Assembly: GCA_026692885.1 (NCBI GenBank)
Contig: JAPLNJ010000352.1
Coordinates: forward strand, 919 to 64,918
Direction of reading: 5' to 3'
From: Planctomycetota bacterium
GTDB lineage: Bacteria > Planctomycetota > Planctomycetia > Pirellulales > Pirellulaceae
DNA: 64,000 nt
Positions 32,835 through 42,542 of the stretch are shown here, piece by piece; the stretch's first letter is position 1, and each line of letters begins with the position of its first letter. The notes under the pieces are model-generated. The model was not told where the DNA came from. It saw only the letters and a program-made list of their open reading frames with translations, and searched no databases. Position numbers and translations under genes: made by a program.

Positions 32835-34736
32835 ATGAAGCGACTTGTGGCATTTCTGTGGCTGGTGGTCGGTGGGATTCTGGTGCAGACCGGGGCCTTG
32901 GCCCAGACGCGAGACCGCGCCAGCGTCCCGGAGAAGGACCTCTGGAAGCTCGAAGACATCTACGCCTCCGACGCGGCCTGGGTGGCAGCCAAAGAGAAAC
33001 TTACCGGCCAGTTCGATCGCGTGCTGGCCTTCCAGGGCCAGCTGGCAAGCTCGCCCCGTCAACTCCTGGCCTGCCTGCAACTCGACAGTGAGATCAGTCG
33101 GGAACTCGAGCGTCTGTCCTCCTACGCCTCGATGAAGTCCGATCAGGACACGCGGGTCGCGAACTACCAGGGCCTGAAAGAAGAACTCCAGAAACTGGCC
33201 ACCGACTACCGGTCGAAGGCCTCGTTCATCGCCCCGGAGGTCGTCGCCCTGGACCAAGCCACGATTGAGGCCTGGCTCGCGCAAGAGGCGGGCCTGCGCA
33301 TCTACAAGATGTATCTGAACGATCTGCAGCGCACCAAGTCGCACCGCCTGTCGACCAAGGAAGAGAAGCTACTGGCCGAGGCCGGCCTGATGGCGTCCGC
33401 GCCCCTCTCGGCCTACAAGATCCTGAGCAACGCGGAACTACCGTTTCCGCCCATCACGCTCTCCGACGGGACGCAGGCCACCCTGAACCAAGCCGGCTAC
33501 GCCAAGTACCGCGTGGTGCGCAACGCGGCCGATCGCGAGGCCGTGTTCCAGACGTTCTTCGGGACGATGGACAAGTTCCAGCAGACCTTCGGCAGCCTAC
33601 TTTCCTCGCAAGTCAAAGAGCATACGTTCTACTCGCGAGCGCGGAATTATGACTCCTCCCTGCACCGGGCGCTGGACAGCAACAACATTCCCGTCGGGGT
33701 CTACCACGCGCTGATCCAGGGCGTCCACAAGCACCTGGGCTCCTTCCATCGCTATCTGCGTTTGAAGCAACGGATGCTGAGCGTCGCGCAGCTCAAGTAC
33801 TCCGACCTGTACGCGCCGGTGGTGAAGGAGGTGGATCTGGAATACTCGTATGCAGCGGCCGAACGACTGGTTTTGGACGCCCTCCAACCGCTGGGCGAGG
33901 ATTACACCCGCATCGTCAAACGGGCCTTCGACGAGCGTTGGATCGACGTATTTCCCACCCCGGCCAAGCGGTCCGGTGCCTACTGTCATGGCTGCTACGA
34001 CGTCCATCCCTACGTGCTGCTGAACTACAACGGCCAGTACCACGACGTCAGCACGCTGGCCCACGAACTGGGCCATGCCATGCACAGCTACTATTCCAAC
34101 AAGACCCAACCGTATGCCACGGCGGACTACGCCACGTTTGTCGCCGAGGTGGCTTCGACGCTGAACGAAGCCTTGCTGATGGACAAGCTGCTCCGGAGCG
34201 AGGGCGATGACAATGTGAAACTCTCGCTGCTGATGAATTACTTGGACGGCGTCAAGGGCACCGTGTTCCGCCAGACGCAGTTCGCCGAATTCGAACTGGC
34301 CATTCACGAGAAGGCCGCACAAGGCGAACCGCTGACCGGTGAGGCGCTGACCCGACTGTACGGCGAAATCCTCAAGCAGTACTACGGCCACGACCAAGGC
34401 ATCTGTCAAGTCGACCCGCGGTATTTCGTCGAATGGACGGCCGTACCACACTTCTACTTAGATTTCTACGTCTACCAATACTCCACCTCCTTCACGGCTT
34501 CGACGACCCTGTCGGAGAAGATCTTGAAGGGCGAGTCAGGAGCGGTCCAGCGAACCCTGGATTTTCTCTCGGCCGGAGGATCCGATTATCCGGTCGCCAT
34601 CTTGAAGAAAGCCGGTGTGGACATGTTGACGAGCGACCCGCTGGACAACACCATGACGATGATGAACCGCGTGATGGATCAGATCGAGGCGATCTTGGCG
34701 AAGAAAGCGGACCACGGGGCCGCTAAGATCAAGTAA
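32835..34736 (+). CDS. pepF: secreted oligoendopeptidase F (M3 family)
   Basis: A zinc peptidase of 633 aa. The start at 32835 gives a signal peptide (MKRLVAFLWLVVGGILVQTG...ALAQ), which is unusual because most PepF proteins are cytoplasmic. The HExxH zinc motif is HELGH at 410-414 (LAHELGHAMHSYYS), with the third ligand glutamate expected in the EVASTLNEAL helix. The N-terminal helical region (DLWKLEDIY, then SYASMKSDQD) is typical of M3B enzymes. It probably cleaves oligopeptides in the periplasm. It lies 18 bp upstream of the Tat TIM-barrel gene. Confidence 0.88.
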   Translation: MKRLVAFLWLVVGGILVQTGALAQTRDRASVPEKDLWKLEDIYASDAAWVAAKEKLTGQFDRVLAFQGQLASSPRQLLACLQLDSEISRELERLSSYASMKSDQDTRVANYQGLKEELQKLATDYRSKASFIAPEVVALDQATIEAWLAQEAGLRIYKMYLNDLQRTKSHRLSTKEEKLLAEAGLMASAPLSAYKILSNAELPFPPITLSDGTQATLNQAGYAKYRVVRNAADREAVFQTFFGTMDKFQQTFGSLLSSQVKEHTFYSRARNYDSSLHRALDSNNIPVGVYHALIQGVHKHLGSFHRYLRLKQRMLSVAQLKYSDLYAPVVKEVDLEYSYAAAERLVLDALQPLGEDYTRIVKRAFDERWIDVFPTPAKRSGAYCHGCYDVHPYVLLNYNGQYHDVSTLAHELGHAMHSYYSNKTQPYATADYATFVAEVASTLNEALLMDKLLRSEGDDNVKLSLLMNYLDGVKGTVFRQTQFAEFELAIHEKAAQGEPLTGEALTRLYGEILKQYYGHDQGICQVDPRYFVEWTAVPHFYLDFYVYQYSTSFTASTTLSEKILKGESGAVQRTLDFLSAGGSDYPVAILKKAGVDMLTSDPLDNTMTMMNRVMDQIEAILAKKADHGAAKIK

Positions 34737-34754
34737 CTTTGCGGAGGTAGAACC

Positions 34755-35756
34755 ATGTCGGAGTCGAAAGTTGCCAGCCGTCGTGAATTCTTGAATCGGT
34801 CGTTGCTCGCGGCGGGAGCACTGGCGGCCGTGGAGTCCGGGGCGCGTGGGCTCGCCGCCGAGCCGGTTGCCGGCACCGACGCCCCGCCAGCGGCGACGAA
34901 GCCGGGCGAGTTCCCTTGCGGGTCGATCGGCAAAGCCACCATCAGTCGCGTGATGCTGGGCGGCAACCTGGTGTCGGGCTGCATGCACTCGCGAGACCTG
35001 CACTACGTCGGGCAACTGTTCCGCGCTTATGCCAACGAACAGAAGATCTTGGAAACGCTCAAACTGGCCGAAGAACACGGGATCAACACGGTCTTCGAGA
35101 CAGGTGGTAACTTCGTGCAGAAGTACAACCGCGAATACCACGGGCACATGCAGTTCATTCCCCATATCCAGGTCGATCTCACTCAGACCGAGGAGTCGCT
35201 GAAGGATCATATCAAACAGCAGGTGGACTCGGGCGCGGTGGCCCTGTACGTGTGGGGGGTGGCGGGCGATTCGCTGGTCAAGGCCGGCGCGGTCGAGCGC
35301 CTCGCCAAGGCCGTCGAATTGGCCAAGGTACATGGGCTGCCGGTCGGCGTCGGCGGCCATTCACTGCTGGTACCGATGGAGTGCGAGAAACGTCAGGTGC
35401 CGTGCGACTTCTACGTCAAGACGTTCCACAGCGACGACTATCCGTCGGCCACCCCGAAAGAACTCCGCAAGGAATTCATCTGGCTGACGGGCGGGAAGGG
35501 CTGGTACGACAACATGTGGTGTATCAACCCCGAAGAGACGATCGAGTTTATGAAGACGGTGACGAAGCCGTGGATCGCCTTCAAGGTGCTGGCCGCCGGA
35601 GCCATTCTCCCGCGTCAGGGTTTCTCGCATGCCTTCAAGAACGGGGCGGACTTCATCGCCGTGGGCATGTTCGACTTCCAGATCAAAGAGAATTGCGAAA
35701 TCGCCACCAAGGTCGTCCGAGCTTTCAAGGACCGCGAACGGCCGTGGCGGGCGTAG
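34755..35756 (+). CDS. Tat-exported TIM-barrel protein of unknown function
   Basis: A 333-aa protein with GGAGG upstream. The twin-arginine signal SRREFLNRS is followed by a hydrophobic segment and LAAEP. The mature part looks like a TIM barrel: VMLGGNLVSGCMHSRDL, TVFETGGNFVQKY, QVDLTQTEE, GAVALYVWGVAGD, VGVGGHSLLVP, DFYVKTFHSDD and WIAFKVLAAGAI. It resembles aldo/keto reductase-like or phosphosugar-lyase-like planctomycete proteins, but key residues of those families are not clear. No function assigned. Probably co-transcribed with pepF. Confidence 0.7.
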   Translation: MSESKVASRREFLNRSLLAAGALAAVESGARGLAAEPVAGTDAPPAATKPGEFPCGSIGKATISRVMLGGNLVSGCMHSRDLHYVGQLFRAYANEQKILETLKLAEEHGINTVFETGGNFVQKYNREYHGHMQFIPHIQVDLTQTEESLKDHIKQQVDSGAVALYVWGVAGDSLVKAGAVERLAKAVELAKVHGLPVGVGGHSLLVPMECEKRQVPCDFYVKTFHSDDYPSATPKELRKEFIWLTGGKGWYDNMWCINPEETIEFMKTVTKPWIAFKVLAAGAILPRQGFSHAFKNGADFIAVGMFDFQIKENCEIATKVVRAFKDRERPWRA

Positions 35757-35769
35757 GGCCGCAACCCGA

Positions 35770-35910
35770 GTAGGTCAGGCTTTCCAGCCTGACGCGAATC
35801 GCTCTGGTGACGAGACTCTGCCTCGCAACCCGCTGGCAGCGAGGCTTCGCCTCGTAAGCAGGCCGGCGGAGCCGGCAACGCAGTACGTTCCCAGGCAGAG
35901 CCTGGGAACG
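35770..35910. repeat. TCAGGC hairpin and adjacent TTCCCAGGC hairpin
   Basis: GTAGGTCAGGCTTTCCAGCC (35770-35795) repeats sites at 15350 and 18846. GTTCCCAGGCAGAGCCTGGG (35887-35910) is a second stem-loop. They lie between the 3' ends of convergent genes and could be terminators. Confidence 0.75.
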
Positions 35911-36026
35911 AGGGGGTGGCGACGGCGGCTGGACGATCGGCGCACCGTCGTCACCCGCAAGCGGGTATCCGGCTCTCGGCTAAACGACGTGAGACCACCC
36001 CGTCGGCGGGCACCGCGGTTGCGCGA

Positions 36027-37052
36027 TCAGCGCGGTTTCTTTGCCCGCCGCCGCGGGACCGGCACCGTTTGAGGCGCCACCGCGGCTTCGGTCGGTGTCG
36101 CGGCACGAGCTGACTTCCGAGGCTTCCGGCCGGCCTTCGGGGCTGTCACCGTCCCGGCGGCGGGGACATCCGAAGGATGGATCGAGGCCGTGGCCGCCTT
36201 AACAGGACGACGACGGCCCGCAGCGTCTTGCTTGGCAGCCCCGTTCGTCTTCTTGGTCTTCTTGGCGGACGAAGGCTTGGTGGTGCGTCCCTTGCGCGAG
36301 GTTGAGGGACGCTCGGCCTGGTCGTCTTCCCCCGGCGCCGGCACTTCCAAGTCGATGCCGAACAATTCGCCCAGCTGGCCGGTGGCCAGGGACGAGCTAT
36401 CTCCGGCGCCCAACGCCCGATCCAGATTACCGTCCGCCAGAGCGTGGGCGATCAATTCGTGATGCTCCACGCCGCGCAAGGTGAACAGCGATTCCGGCGA
36501 GTTGTCCAGCCGCGAGCCAACGCCGTACAGGACCGCGGCGAGGTGCTTGCACATATAGGCCGAGTCCGGGCAACTGCACTGGAACTTGATTTCCTTCGGT
36601 GCCGGGAACAGACCGTCCTGCGGCCGGCACAGACGCTCCATTGTGGACTTGGCAAAGCGGCCTTGTAACAAGTCCAGCAGCGAATCGATGCTCTGACCGC
36701 AGTCGAGTTTGATGGCCTTCCAGGTTGCCGCCGCCAACGGTTTGATCTCAATCTTGATGTGGTAGACTTCGGAGCCGCTGACGATCGCCTTGATCAATCC
36801 CCGTTCGATCTGCAGGTCGATGACCGAACCGTTGCGAACGTAGGTGCGGCCGCGGGGCAAGCGGTTGTCATAATCGCTGTAGCCCTCCAGGTTCTCGCAC
36901 CAGGCCTGGCCCCAAAACGTGTTGGCAATCGTGCGGCCGGAGATTTCGACCGGACACAGCTTCCGCCCACCTTTGGCCAGCTTGGCCGCGTACCTGCGCG
37001 ACTTGGCCTGCCGCTCTGCTACCGATACGTAGGGTGCCCACTGCCGATACAT
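36027..37052 (-). CDS. SWIM zinc-finger protein
   Basis: A 341-aa protein starting after AAGGAGAAGATCC. A SWIM finger CxC...CxH is seen in FQCSCPDSAYMCKHLAAVLYG near 165-185; such fingers bind DNA or protein. The N-terminal part (FWGQAWCENLEGYSDYDNRL) matches the family. The last ~100 residues form a low-complexity basic tail (K, P, A and T rich), suggesting nucleic-acid binding. The SNF2-family helicase upstream on the same strand is its usual partner in bacteria. Confidence 0.82.
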   Translation of the reverse strand: MYRQWAPYVSVAERQAKSRRYAAKLAKGGRKLCPVEISGRTIANTFWGQAWCENLEGYSDYDNRLPRGRTYVRNGSVIDLQIERGLIKAIVSGSEVYHIKIEIKPLAAATWKAIKLDCGQSIDSLLDLLQGRFAKSTMERLCRPQDGLFPAPKEIKFQCSCPDSAYMCKHLAAVLYGVGSRLDNSPESLFTLRGVEHHELIAHALADGNLDRALGAGDSSSLATGQLGELFGIDLEVPAPGEDDQAERPSTSRKGRTTKPSSAKKTKKTNGAAKQDAAGRRRPVKAATASIHPSDVPAAGTVTAPKAGRKPRKSARAATPTEAAVAPQTVPVPRRRAKKPR

Positions 37053-37143
37053 GGATCTTCTCCTTAGTGCCTGTCAAGAAGCGACTCCGTGATTTCTTCG
37101 TAGAGCGGACTGTTGTCCACTGCTGTGAACATCTTCACGCCGC

Positions 37144-37256
37144 TCTCGTTCCCACGCTCCGCGTGGGAACGCAAGTGTTTTGACGCTCCGCGTCGTCTGC
37201 CCAAGGACGCAGAGCGTCCGTGGCTTGCGTTCCGACGCAGAGCGTCGGAACGAGAA
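37144..37256. repeat. hairpin-rich repeat (CGTTCCCACGC family)
   Basis: TCGTTCCCACGCTCCGCGTG, a middle GACGCTCCGCGTC with GGACGCAGAGCGTCC, and TTCCGACGCAGAGCGTCGGAA form successive stem-loops. The same family is at 57167-57267, where it ends the FHA kinase gene. Confidence 0.8.
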
Positions 37257-37297
37257 ACTAGCACGACGGACCAAGCTCGGACAAGCCCGAATCTCCT

Positions 37298-40198
37298 TCA
37301 TTCGCCGGTTGTGGCTCGCGTGATGTCGAGTGATACAAAATGCAACAACTGGTCGTCGCTCATCTCGGTCAACAACGTTTCCCCGCCCTGGCGGAGCAAT
37401 TGATCAGCCAATTGCTGTTTGTCGCGAATCATCTGGTCGATACGTTCTTCCACCGTCCCGCGGCAGACGAACTTGTGGACCAGCACGTTCTTTTTCTGGC
37501 CGATCCGAAAGGCGCGGTCGGTGGCTTGGTTCTCCACGGCCGGATTCCACCAGCGGTCGAAGTGGATCACGTGCGAGGCGGCTGTCAGATTCAGGCCGCT
37601 GCCGCCGGCCTTGACCGAGATCACGAAAAACGGCGGTCCGCGATCGTCCTGGAATGTCCGCACGAGCTCGGAGCGTTTCCGCACGGGGATCCCGCCGTGC
37701 AGCACGAGGCCGGGCCGGCCGAACACACTCGCCAGAAACTCAGCCAACGGCTCGGTCAGCGACTGGAACTGTGTGAACACCAGCGCCTTCTCATGCCGTT
37801 CGACAATCGGTTGACAAATCTGCTCCAGCCGCTGGAACTTACCGCTATCGGCCGGAGCGAACGGCGGTTGGCCCAGATATTGCGCCGGATGGTTGCAGAT
37901 CTGTTTGAGTTGCATCAGGACCGACAGGACCAGCCCGCGGCGGGCCATGCCGTCGGCCGACTCCAACCGCCGCTCCAATTCGCCGACCGTCCGCTCGTAC
38001 AACACAACTTGTTGCTTGGATAGTCCGCACTCGGCGCGCATCTCGGTCTTGTCGGGCAGGTCGGGTATGACCGTCGGGTCCGTCTTCATCCGCCGCAGGA
38101 TGTAGGGCCGCACCAGCCGCCGCAGCGACCCGTAGGCGTGGGCGTCTTGCTGTTGGGCCAACAGTTTGACGAATTTCTTGAACTGCGATGCGGAGCCGAG
38201 CAGCCCGGGAGAGCAGAAATCGAAGAGCGACCACAAGTCGCCCAGGTGGTTCTCGACCGGCGTTCCCGTGAGCACGACGTGGCCGGTCGCCGAAAGCTTC
38301 TTGACCGCGCGGGTCTGGGCCGAGGAGGCGTTCTTGATCGCCTGCGCTTCATCCAGGATCACCAGCCGCCAAGTCGCCTGGCCCAACCATTCCGTCTGCC
38401 GGACCAAGCCGTAGGTGGTGATCACCAGATCGAAGCCGGCCAGTTCGCGGTTGGGCTGGGCCGCTACGCGGTCCAACGTTTCCGCACTGCACTCCGAGCG
38501 ATGCGCGTAAAACACGCGGAGCGTGGGCCCGAAACGTTCCAGCTCCTGTCTCCAGTTACCGATCAACGACGCTGGCACGACCAGCAAACTGGGCCGGGTG
38601 TGGGCCGACAGAGGTTCGCTCTTCGGTGGGGGCTTGGCGAGCGGGGGGCGTATTGAGTCCAGCGCAGTTAATGGAACTTTGAGCTGGGAGGGCGAGGCTC
38701 CTGCCGAGCCAGGGGCCGCGTCCGGCTTGGCAGGAGCCTCGCCCTCCCATTCCATGGGCAACCTAGGACTCAATAAGTCCCCACCGCCGGCCGACGGCGG
38801 CGATTCCCGTTTCAATTGCAGCAGCAGGTCGATGACCTGGATCGTCTTGCCCAGCCCCATGTCGTCGGCCAGGCACGCCCCCAGTCCCAGGCGGGTCATG
38901 AACCACAGCCAGCGCACGCCGTCCGCCTGATACGGCCGGAGCGTAGCCTGCAGATCGCGGCCTGGCTGGCAGCCCGACACGCCGCGCGGATCGCGGATCT
39001 TTTCCAGCGTCTCGCGCAGCCACTGGCCGGCCGTAATGCGGGACCAGTCGGCGCAACGGCCTTCGTCGTCGTCGACCGTGCCTGGCGTAGCTCCCGCCAG
39101 GAGCCGCATGCCCTGGATGAAATCGACGCCGTCCGCATGTTCGGCTTCCAGCCGCCCCCAGTGCGTCAACGCCTCCTGCAGCCGCTGCTGGTCCACCTCC
39201 ACCCAGCGGCCCCGCAGGAGTACCAAGCCCTCGGTGGCCTGCAAGATCCGGCGCCGTTCCTCGTCGGTCAGCGGTTGGCCGTCGAAGGCCAGCTCGACAC
39301 GGAAATCCAACAAGCCGTCCAGCCCCAGCCGGTCCGTCGGTTGTTGGCCGATCCGCACCTGGACCTGCGGACGCGGCGGGCTCTTGGCGTTCCACCAATC
39401 GGGCACGCGCACGACTAGCCCGCAGGCTTCCAACCGCGGTACGTCCACCAAGAGCCGGTGCGCCTGAAGGATCGTCCAAGCCTGCGGATGAAACAGGGCT
39501 TTGGTGTCGAGCAGTTCACGCACCAACGAACTGGCGGTGGCGGCCTGACGCACGGGTTCCAGTAACGCGGCCAACTTGGTTTGGTTCTTGGTACCGGCAT
39601 ACTGCTTCAAGGCTTCACCCAGCGGCAGGTGCTGCAGGCGTGCCTTGCTCGACAGGCGGTGCGCGTAGGTGGCCAGAAACGCGAACGGCCGGTCGGGGTT
39701 ACTTTTGTTCTCGGCCAGATGCAACGTGACCCGGCCCAGCAGATGCCACAGGGGACTTAGCCCGCGGAGGTAGGCCTGCGGCCCGTCGGCATGCTGCCGC
39801 GCTCGCTGCACCACCAGTTCGCGGAGTTCGCCCCACAGCCGCTGCAGCAAATCGACGGTCACATACTCGAGGCCGCGCATGGGCGGCGCGTCGCCGATCA
39901 GGAACGCCAGTTGGTCGTCCGGTGGGGTCGGCACGTCGTGCCAAAGCTCCACCGGTTGTTCCCCGAATTGACAGAACTCATGGAATAGTTGCCGGGCGAA
40001 GTCTCGCCAGAAGACGAAGCCGGGCGGCAACTGCTGCTCCAACCCCCGCGAGGCCAGATACAGCAAGCCCTCGGCCGACGACGGCTCGAACGCTGCTTGC
40101 AGTGGGCCCGCCACCGCGGACGCGAGTTCCGGCTGCGATTGGGGGTCGTCTTCCACCAGCAATTGTCCAGCCGGTGTGATACGGATCTGCTTGCTCAT
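37298..40198 (-). CDS. SNF2-family DEAD/DEAH-box helicase
   Basis: A 966-aa SNF2-type ATPase; start at 40198 (MSKQIRI) because the frame upstream gives no homology. Motif I is LADDMGLGKTIQVIDLL, motif II LVILDEAQAIKN, and the C-terminal helicase half has LVFTQFQSLTEPLAEF, LLHGG-type and FVISVKAGGSGLNLT motifs, ending with RAFRIGQKK. The N-terminal ~400 residues are the helicase-associated part of bacterial SNF2 proteins. Residues ~475-516 between motifs I and Ia are encoded by a 125-bp palindromic repeat (38651-38775) common in intergenic DNA here. It is followed by the SWIM gene, a common pairing. Confidence 0.87.
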   Translation of the reverse strand: MSKQIRITPAGQLLVEDDPQSQPELASAVAGPLQAAFEPSSAEGLLYLASRGLEQQLPPGFVFWRDFARQLFHEFCQFGEQPVELWHDVPTPPDDQLAFLIGDAPPMRGLEYVTVDLLQRLWGELRELVVQRARQHADGPQAYLRGLSPLWHLLGRVTLHLAENKSNPDRPFAFLATYAHRLSSKARLQHLPLGEALKQYAGTKNQTKLAALLEPVRQAATASSLVRELLDTKALFHPQAWTILQAHRLLVDVPRLEACGLVVRVPDWWNAKSPPRPQVQVRIGQQPTDRLGLDGLLDFRVELAFDGQPLTDEERRRILQATEGLVLLRGRWVEVDQQRLQEALTHWGRLEAEHADGVDFIQGMRLLAGATPGTVDDDEGRCADWSRITAGQWLRETLEKIRDPRGVSGCQPGRDLQATLRPYQADGVRWLWFMTRLGLGACLADDMGLGKTIQVIDLLLQLKRESPPSAGGGDLLSPRLPMEWEGEAPAKPDAAPGSAGASPSQLKVPLTALDSIRPPLAKPPPKSEPLSAHTRPSLLVVPASLIGNWRQELERFGPTLRVFYAHRSECSAETLDRVAAQPNRELAGFDLVITTYGLVRQTEWLGQATWRLVILDEAQAIKNASSAQTRAVKKLSATGHVVLTGTPVENHLGDLWSLFDFCSPGLLGSASQFKKFVKLLAQQQDAHAYGSLRRLVRPYILRRMKTDPTVIPDLPDKTEMRAECGLSKQQVVLYERTVGELERRLESADGMARRGLVLSVLMQLKQICNHPAQYLGQPPFAPADSGKFQRLEQICQPIVERHEKALVFTQFQSLTEPLAEFLASVFGRPGLVLHGGIPVRKRSELVRTFQDDRGPPFFVISVKAGGSGLNLTAASHVIHFDRWWNPAVENQATDRAFRIGQKKNVLVHKFVCRGTVEERIDQMIRDKQQLADQLLRQGGETLLTEMSDDQLLHFVSLDITRATTGE
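38651..38775. repeat. 125-bp nested palindromic repeat inside the helicase gene
   Basis: Perfect outer arms TATTGAGTCC/GGACTCAATA enclose an inner palindrome (38685-38749) of TGGGAGGGCGAGGC and GCCTCGCCCTCCCA arms, the same family found at 6506-6585 and 24064-24137. It stays in frame with the helicase. Confidence 0.85.
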
Positions 40199-40242
40199 GC
40201 CGCCAAGATAGCGATGCGGCGAAGACGAGAACAGGGGCGGGA

Positions 40243-41235
40243 TCACCAGGGAACTTCGGTGCCCAGACCGAGTTGCTCCGCGCGCCGCAACACGTGGTCC
40301 GCGGCGGCCAGGTCCTGAATGGCGACACCGACCGACTTGAACAAGGTCACGGTCTCCGGGGACTTCCGGCCGGACCGGCAGCCGGTCACGATTTCGCCAA
40401 GCTCCGCATGGATGTGGTCTGGCTCGAACAGGCCCTGCGCCAGCGGAATGATCAGGTCTCCCGTCTCCTCCAACGCAGAGTGGCGGTGATCCACGACCAG
40501 CTGCGCCCGCACGACCGTTTCCGCCGGGATCTCCTGCACCATGGGCTGGTAGGAACCAACGGCGTTGATATGCACTCCCGGACGCAGATCCCGGTCGCAA
40601 AAGACTGGCGTTTTCGAAGTCGTGGCGGTGCAGATCACATCGGCTGCGCGGACCGCCTGGGCAGCCGAGTCAGCGGGCTGGATATCGACTCCCAACGTCG
40701 GCCCCAGTTCGACAGCAAACCGCTCGGCAAGCTCCCGAGTGGCGTCGAAGATCCAAACCTTGCGGATCGGGCGTACGGTACACACGGCGGCCAATTGCGT
40801 CCGGCCTTGCACGCCGGCGCCGAAAACGGCGACGGTCGAAGCGTCCGTCCGGGCCAGCAGGTCCGTGGCCGCTCCGGAGGCGGCGCCTGTGCGGATGGCA
40901 GTCAGCAGGGTGCCGTCCAGGATCGCCAACGGGGTTCCCGTGACGCTGTCCAGCACGCACACCAGGGCCTGAATCTGCGGCAGACCGCGCGGCGGATTAT
41001 CGCCGCACAGCGTGATGATCTTGATCCCGACCCGCTCGGCTGCGGGGCTGTAGGAGGGCATGAATAGTGCGATCCCGCGTTGGCCGGACAGGTCCAGCTG
41101 CGTGCGTGGTGGAAGACTGACCTGCCCCGACGAGAGCTGGGCAAAGGCCCGCTTCATGATCTCGATGGCCTCCGCCATCGGCAGGCTTTTCCGAACGTCC
41201 TCGCCGGAGAGGAAACGAATTGTGCGTGAGGGCAT
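40243..41235 (-). CDS. ornithine cyclodeaminase/mu-crystallin family protein
   Basis: A 330-aa NAD(P)-dependent enzyme of the ornithine cyclodeaminase family, which also includes alanine dehydrogenase-like and delta-pyrroline reductases. The start at 41235 (MPSRTIRF) has AAAGG at good distance; MKGT at 41250 is possible. The Rossmann motif reads VAVFGAGVQGRTQLAAV, with GAASGAATDLLAR just before and the conserved HINAVGSYQP after. It lies 23 bp downstream of a sugar-isomerase-like gene and 44 bp upstream of the helicase gene on the same strand. Substrate unknown. Confidence 0.82.
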   Translation of the reverse strand: MPSRTIRFLSGEDVRKSLPMAEAIEIMKRAFAQLSSGQVSLPPRTQLDLSGQRGIALFMPSYSPAAERVGIKIITLCGDNPPRGLPQIQALVCVLDSVTGTPLAILDGTLLTAIRTGAASGAATDLLARTDASTVAVFGAGVQGRTQLAAVCTVRPIRKVWIFDATRELAERFAVELGPTLGVDIQPADSAAQAVRAADVICTATTSKTPVFCDRDLRPGVHINAVGSYQPMVQEIPAETVVRAQLVVDHRHSALEETGDLIIPLAQGLFEPDHIHAELGEIVTGCRSGRKSPETVTLFKSVGVAIQDLAAADHVLRRAEQLGLGTEVPW

Positions 41236-41258
41236 GACAGTACCTTTCATCAGGGGGC

Positions 41259-42074
41259 TTACGCCCCCTGCTCACCAAGCAGCGTAGCAAAGGCCCGTTG
41301 CGAGTGCGCGATCAGTTCTTTGTAGTCCGAGTTCTCAAGATCTTCGCCCATCAATTCGACATCGAAGAAGCCGCGGTAGTCAGCCTCGACCAGCGTGGTC
41401 ACGATCTCTTTCAGTGGTATCTGGCCTTCGCCCAAGCGGCAGCGGTTCTGCTCGCCATGCGGCGGGTGTTTCGCATCCCCCAGCTGCACGATCGCGATCC
41501 AAGGAATGATTTCGACCAAACGCTCGCAGACCCCCGGTTCCTGGCCCAGATGGTAGACGTCGAAGGCCAGTTTCAGCTGCGGACAATCCAGCGGCTGGAT
41601 CAATTCCAGGGTCTCCTCCAGACTGGAGAGAAACGTCCATTCCGCGGCACAGTTGGCATGCATCGGCTTGATGGCCAGCGCGACGCCGTGCTCGCACGCC
41701 ACGTCCGTCAGTTCCTTCAGGGCGTTCTTGAACAGCCGCCTCGCGTGGTTGTGAGTATGTCCGGCGCGCGCCCCGCTGTACACGATCAGCGAGTGGGCTT
41801 TGAGCTGCCCGGCCAGTTGCACAGCCTCGATCGCGTCCTGCACACTGTCGCGATACGAGCGTCCGTCGCTGCCGGTGAAGCCGCCGGCCCAGAGCAAAGC
41901 GGAGACTGCCAAGCCGCTCTCCGCCAGCAACTCGGCCCCCTTTTCCTCGCCGAAATCCGACAGCTTCTGCCGCCAGACGGAGATGCCATCAATTCCCGCG
42001 GCAGCATAGTTCTGTACATCTTCTTCAAACGACCAACGATAGGTCGTGATTTCGTTCATGGACAGTAGGGCCAT
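41259..42074 (-). CDS. sugar phosphate isomerase/epimerase-like TIM-barrel protein
   Basis: A 271-aa protein of the xylose-isomerase-like TIM-barrel superfamily, with start at MALLSMNEI (42074); CGGAG lies 12 bases upstream. MNEIT at 42059 is possible. Barrel features include YAAAGIDGISVWRQKL, LAIKPMHANCAAEW, LAFDVYHLGQ and GFFDVELMGE; the conserved Glu/His/Asp metal ligands are mostly present (H in PMHAN, D in FDVYH, E in DVELM). It likely acts on a small sugar or polyol. Probably co-transcribed with the next gene. Confidence 0.8.
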   Translation of the reverse strand: MALLSMNEITTYRWSFEEDVQNYAAAGIDGISVWRQKLSDFGEEKGAELLAESGLAVSALLWAGGFTGSDGRSYRDSVQDAIEAVQLAGQLKAHSLIVYSGARAGHTHNHARRLFKNALKELTDVACEHGVALAIKPMHANCAAEWTFLSSLEETLELIQPLDCPQLKLAFDVYHLGQEPGVCERLVEIIPWIAIVQLGDAKHPPHGEQNRCRLGEGQIPLKEIVTTLVEADYRGFFDVELMGEDLENSDYKELIAHSQRAFATLLGEQGA

Positions 42075-42130
42075 CCGTGCATTACTCCGTTGCCAACGAG
42101 CCAGCCACCCGGCGAGGGCGGATGATTCAC

Positions 42131-42270
42131 GTAGGGTGGACCAAGGGAGCGCCAGCTCTTGGTGGGCCTTCGCAAGCCGCTCCCGCAGTAATTCATCGTG
42201 CGACGACGCCACCACGTTTGGCACAGCGACCGCGGCCCACCACGAACAAGGCTGGCGCGACCCACCCTAC
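42131..42270 (+). repeat. 140-bp repeat element, copy 2
   Basis: Matches the complement of 3995-4134 throughout, with identical 140-bp length and GTAGGGTGG and ACCCACCCTAC ends. There is no reading frame conserved beyond shadow similarity. Confidence 0.85.
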
Positions 42271-42542
42271 CCAACCGATGAATCATCCGGGCTGGGGCGC
42301 AGCAGAGCCACGAGTATGAGGAATCCCGCCCCAGCTGTAAAGCACTCGCGAGGGCTTTTCCCGCCGTGTAATCTGCCGCGACCCTGGCTGGGAAGCTAGG
42401 GAAAAAAGCGGAGCCATCGTCCGACACCGCGGCGTTGATCGTAATACTGCGAAATGCCGTCACTGCTAGCACTAAACGGTTACGAGGCCGGTTGACGTTC
42501 ACTTTGAGACTTAATGGTTTTCCTGGTCGCGGCAGCGGCTGG

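Noticed and set aside
37053..37297. Small genes between the SWIM and SNF2 genes
   Set aside because: All frames run through hairpin repeats and lack ribosome sites.
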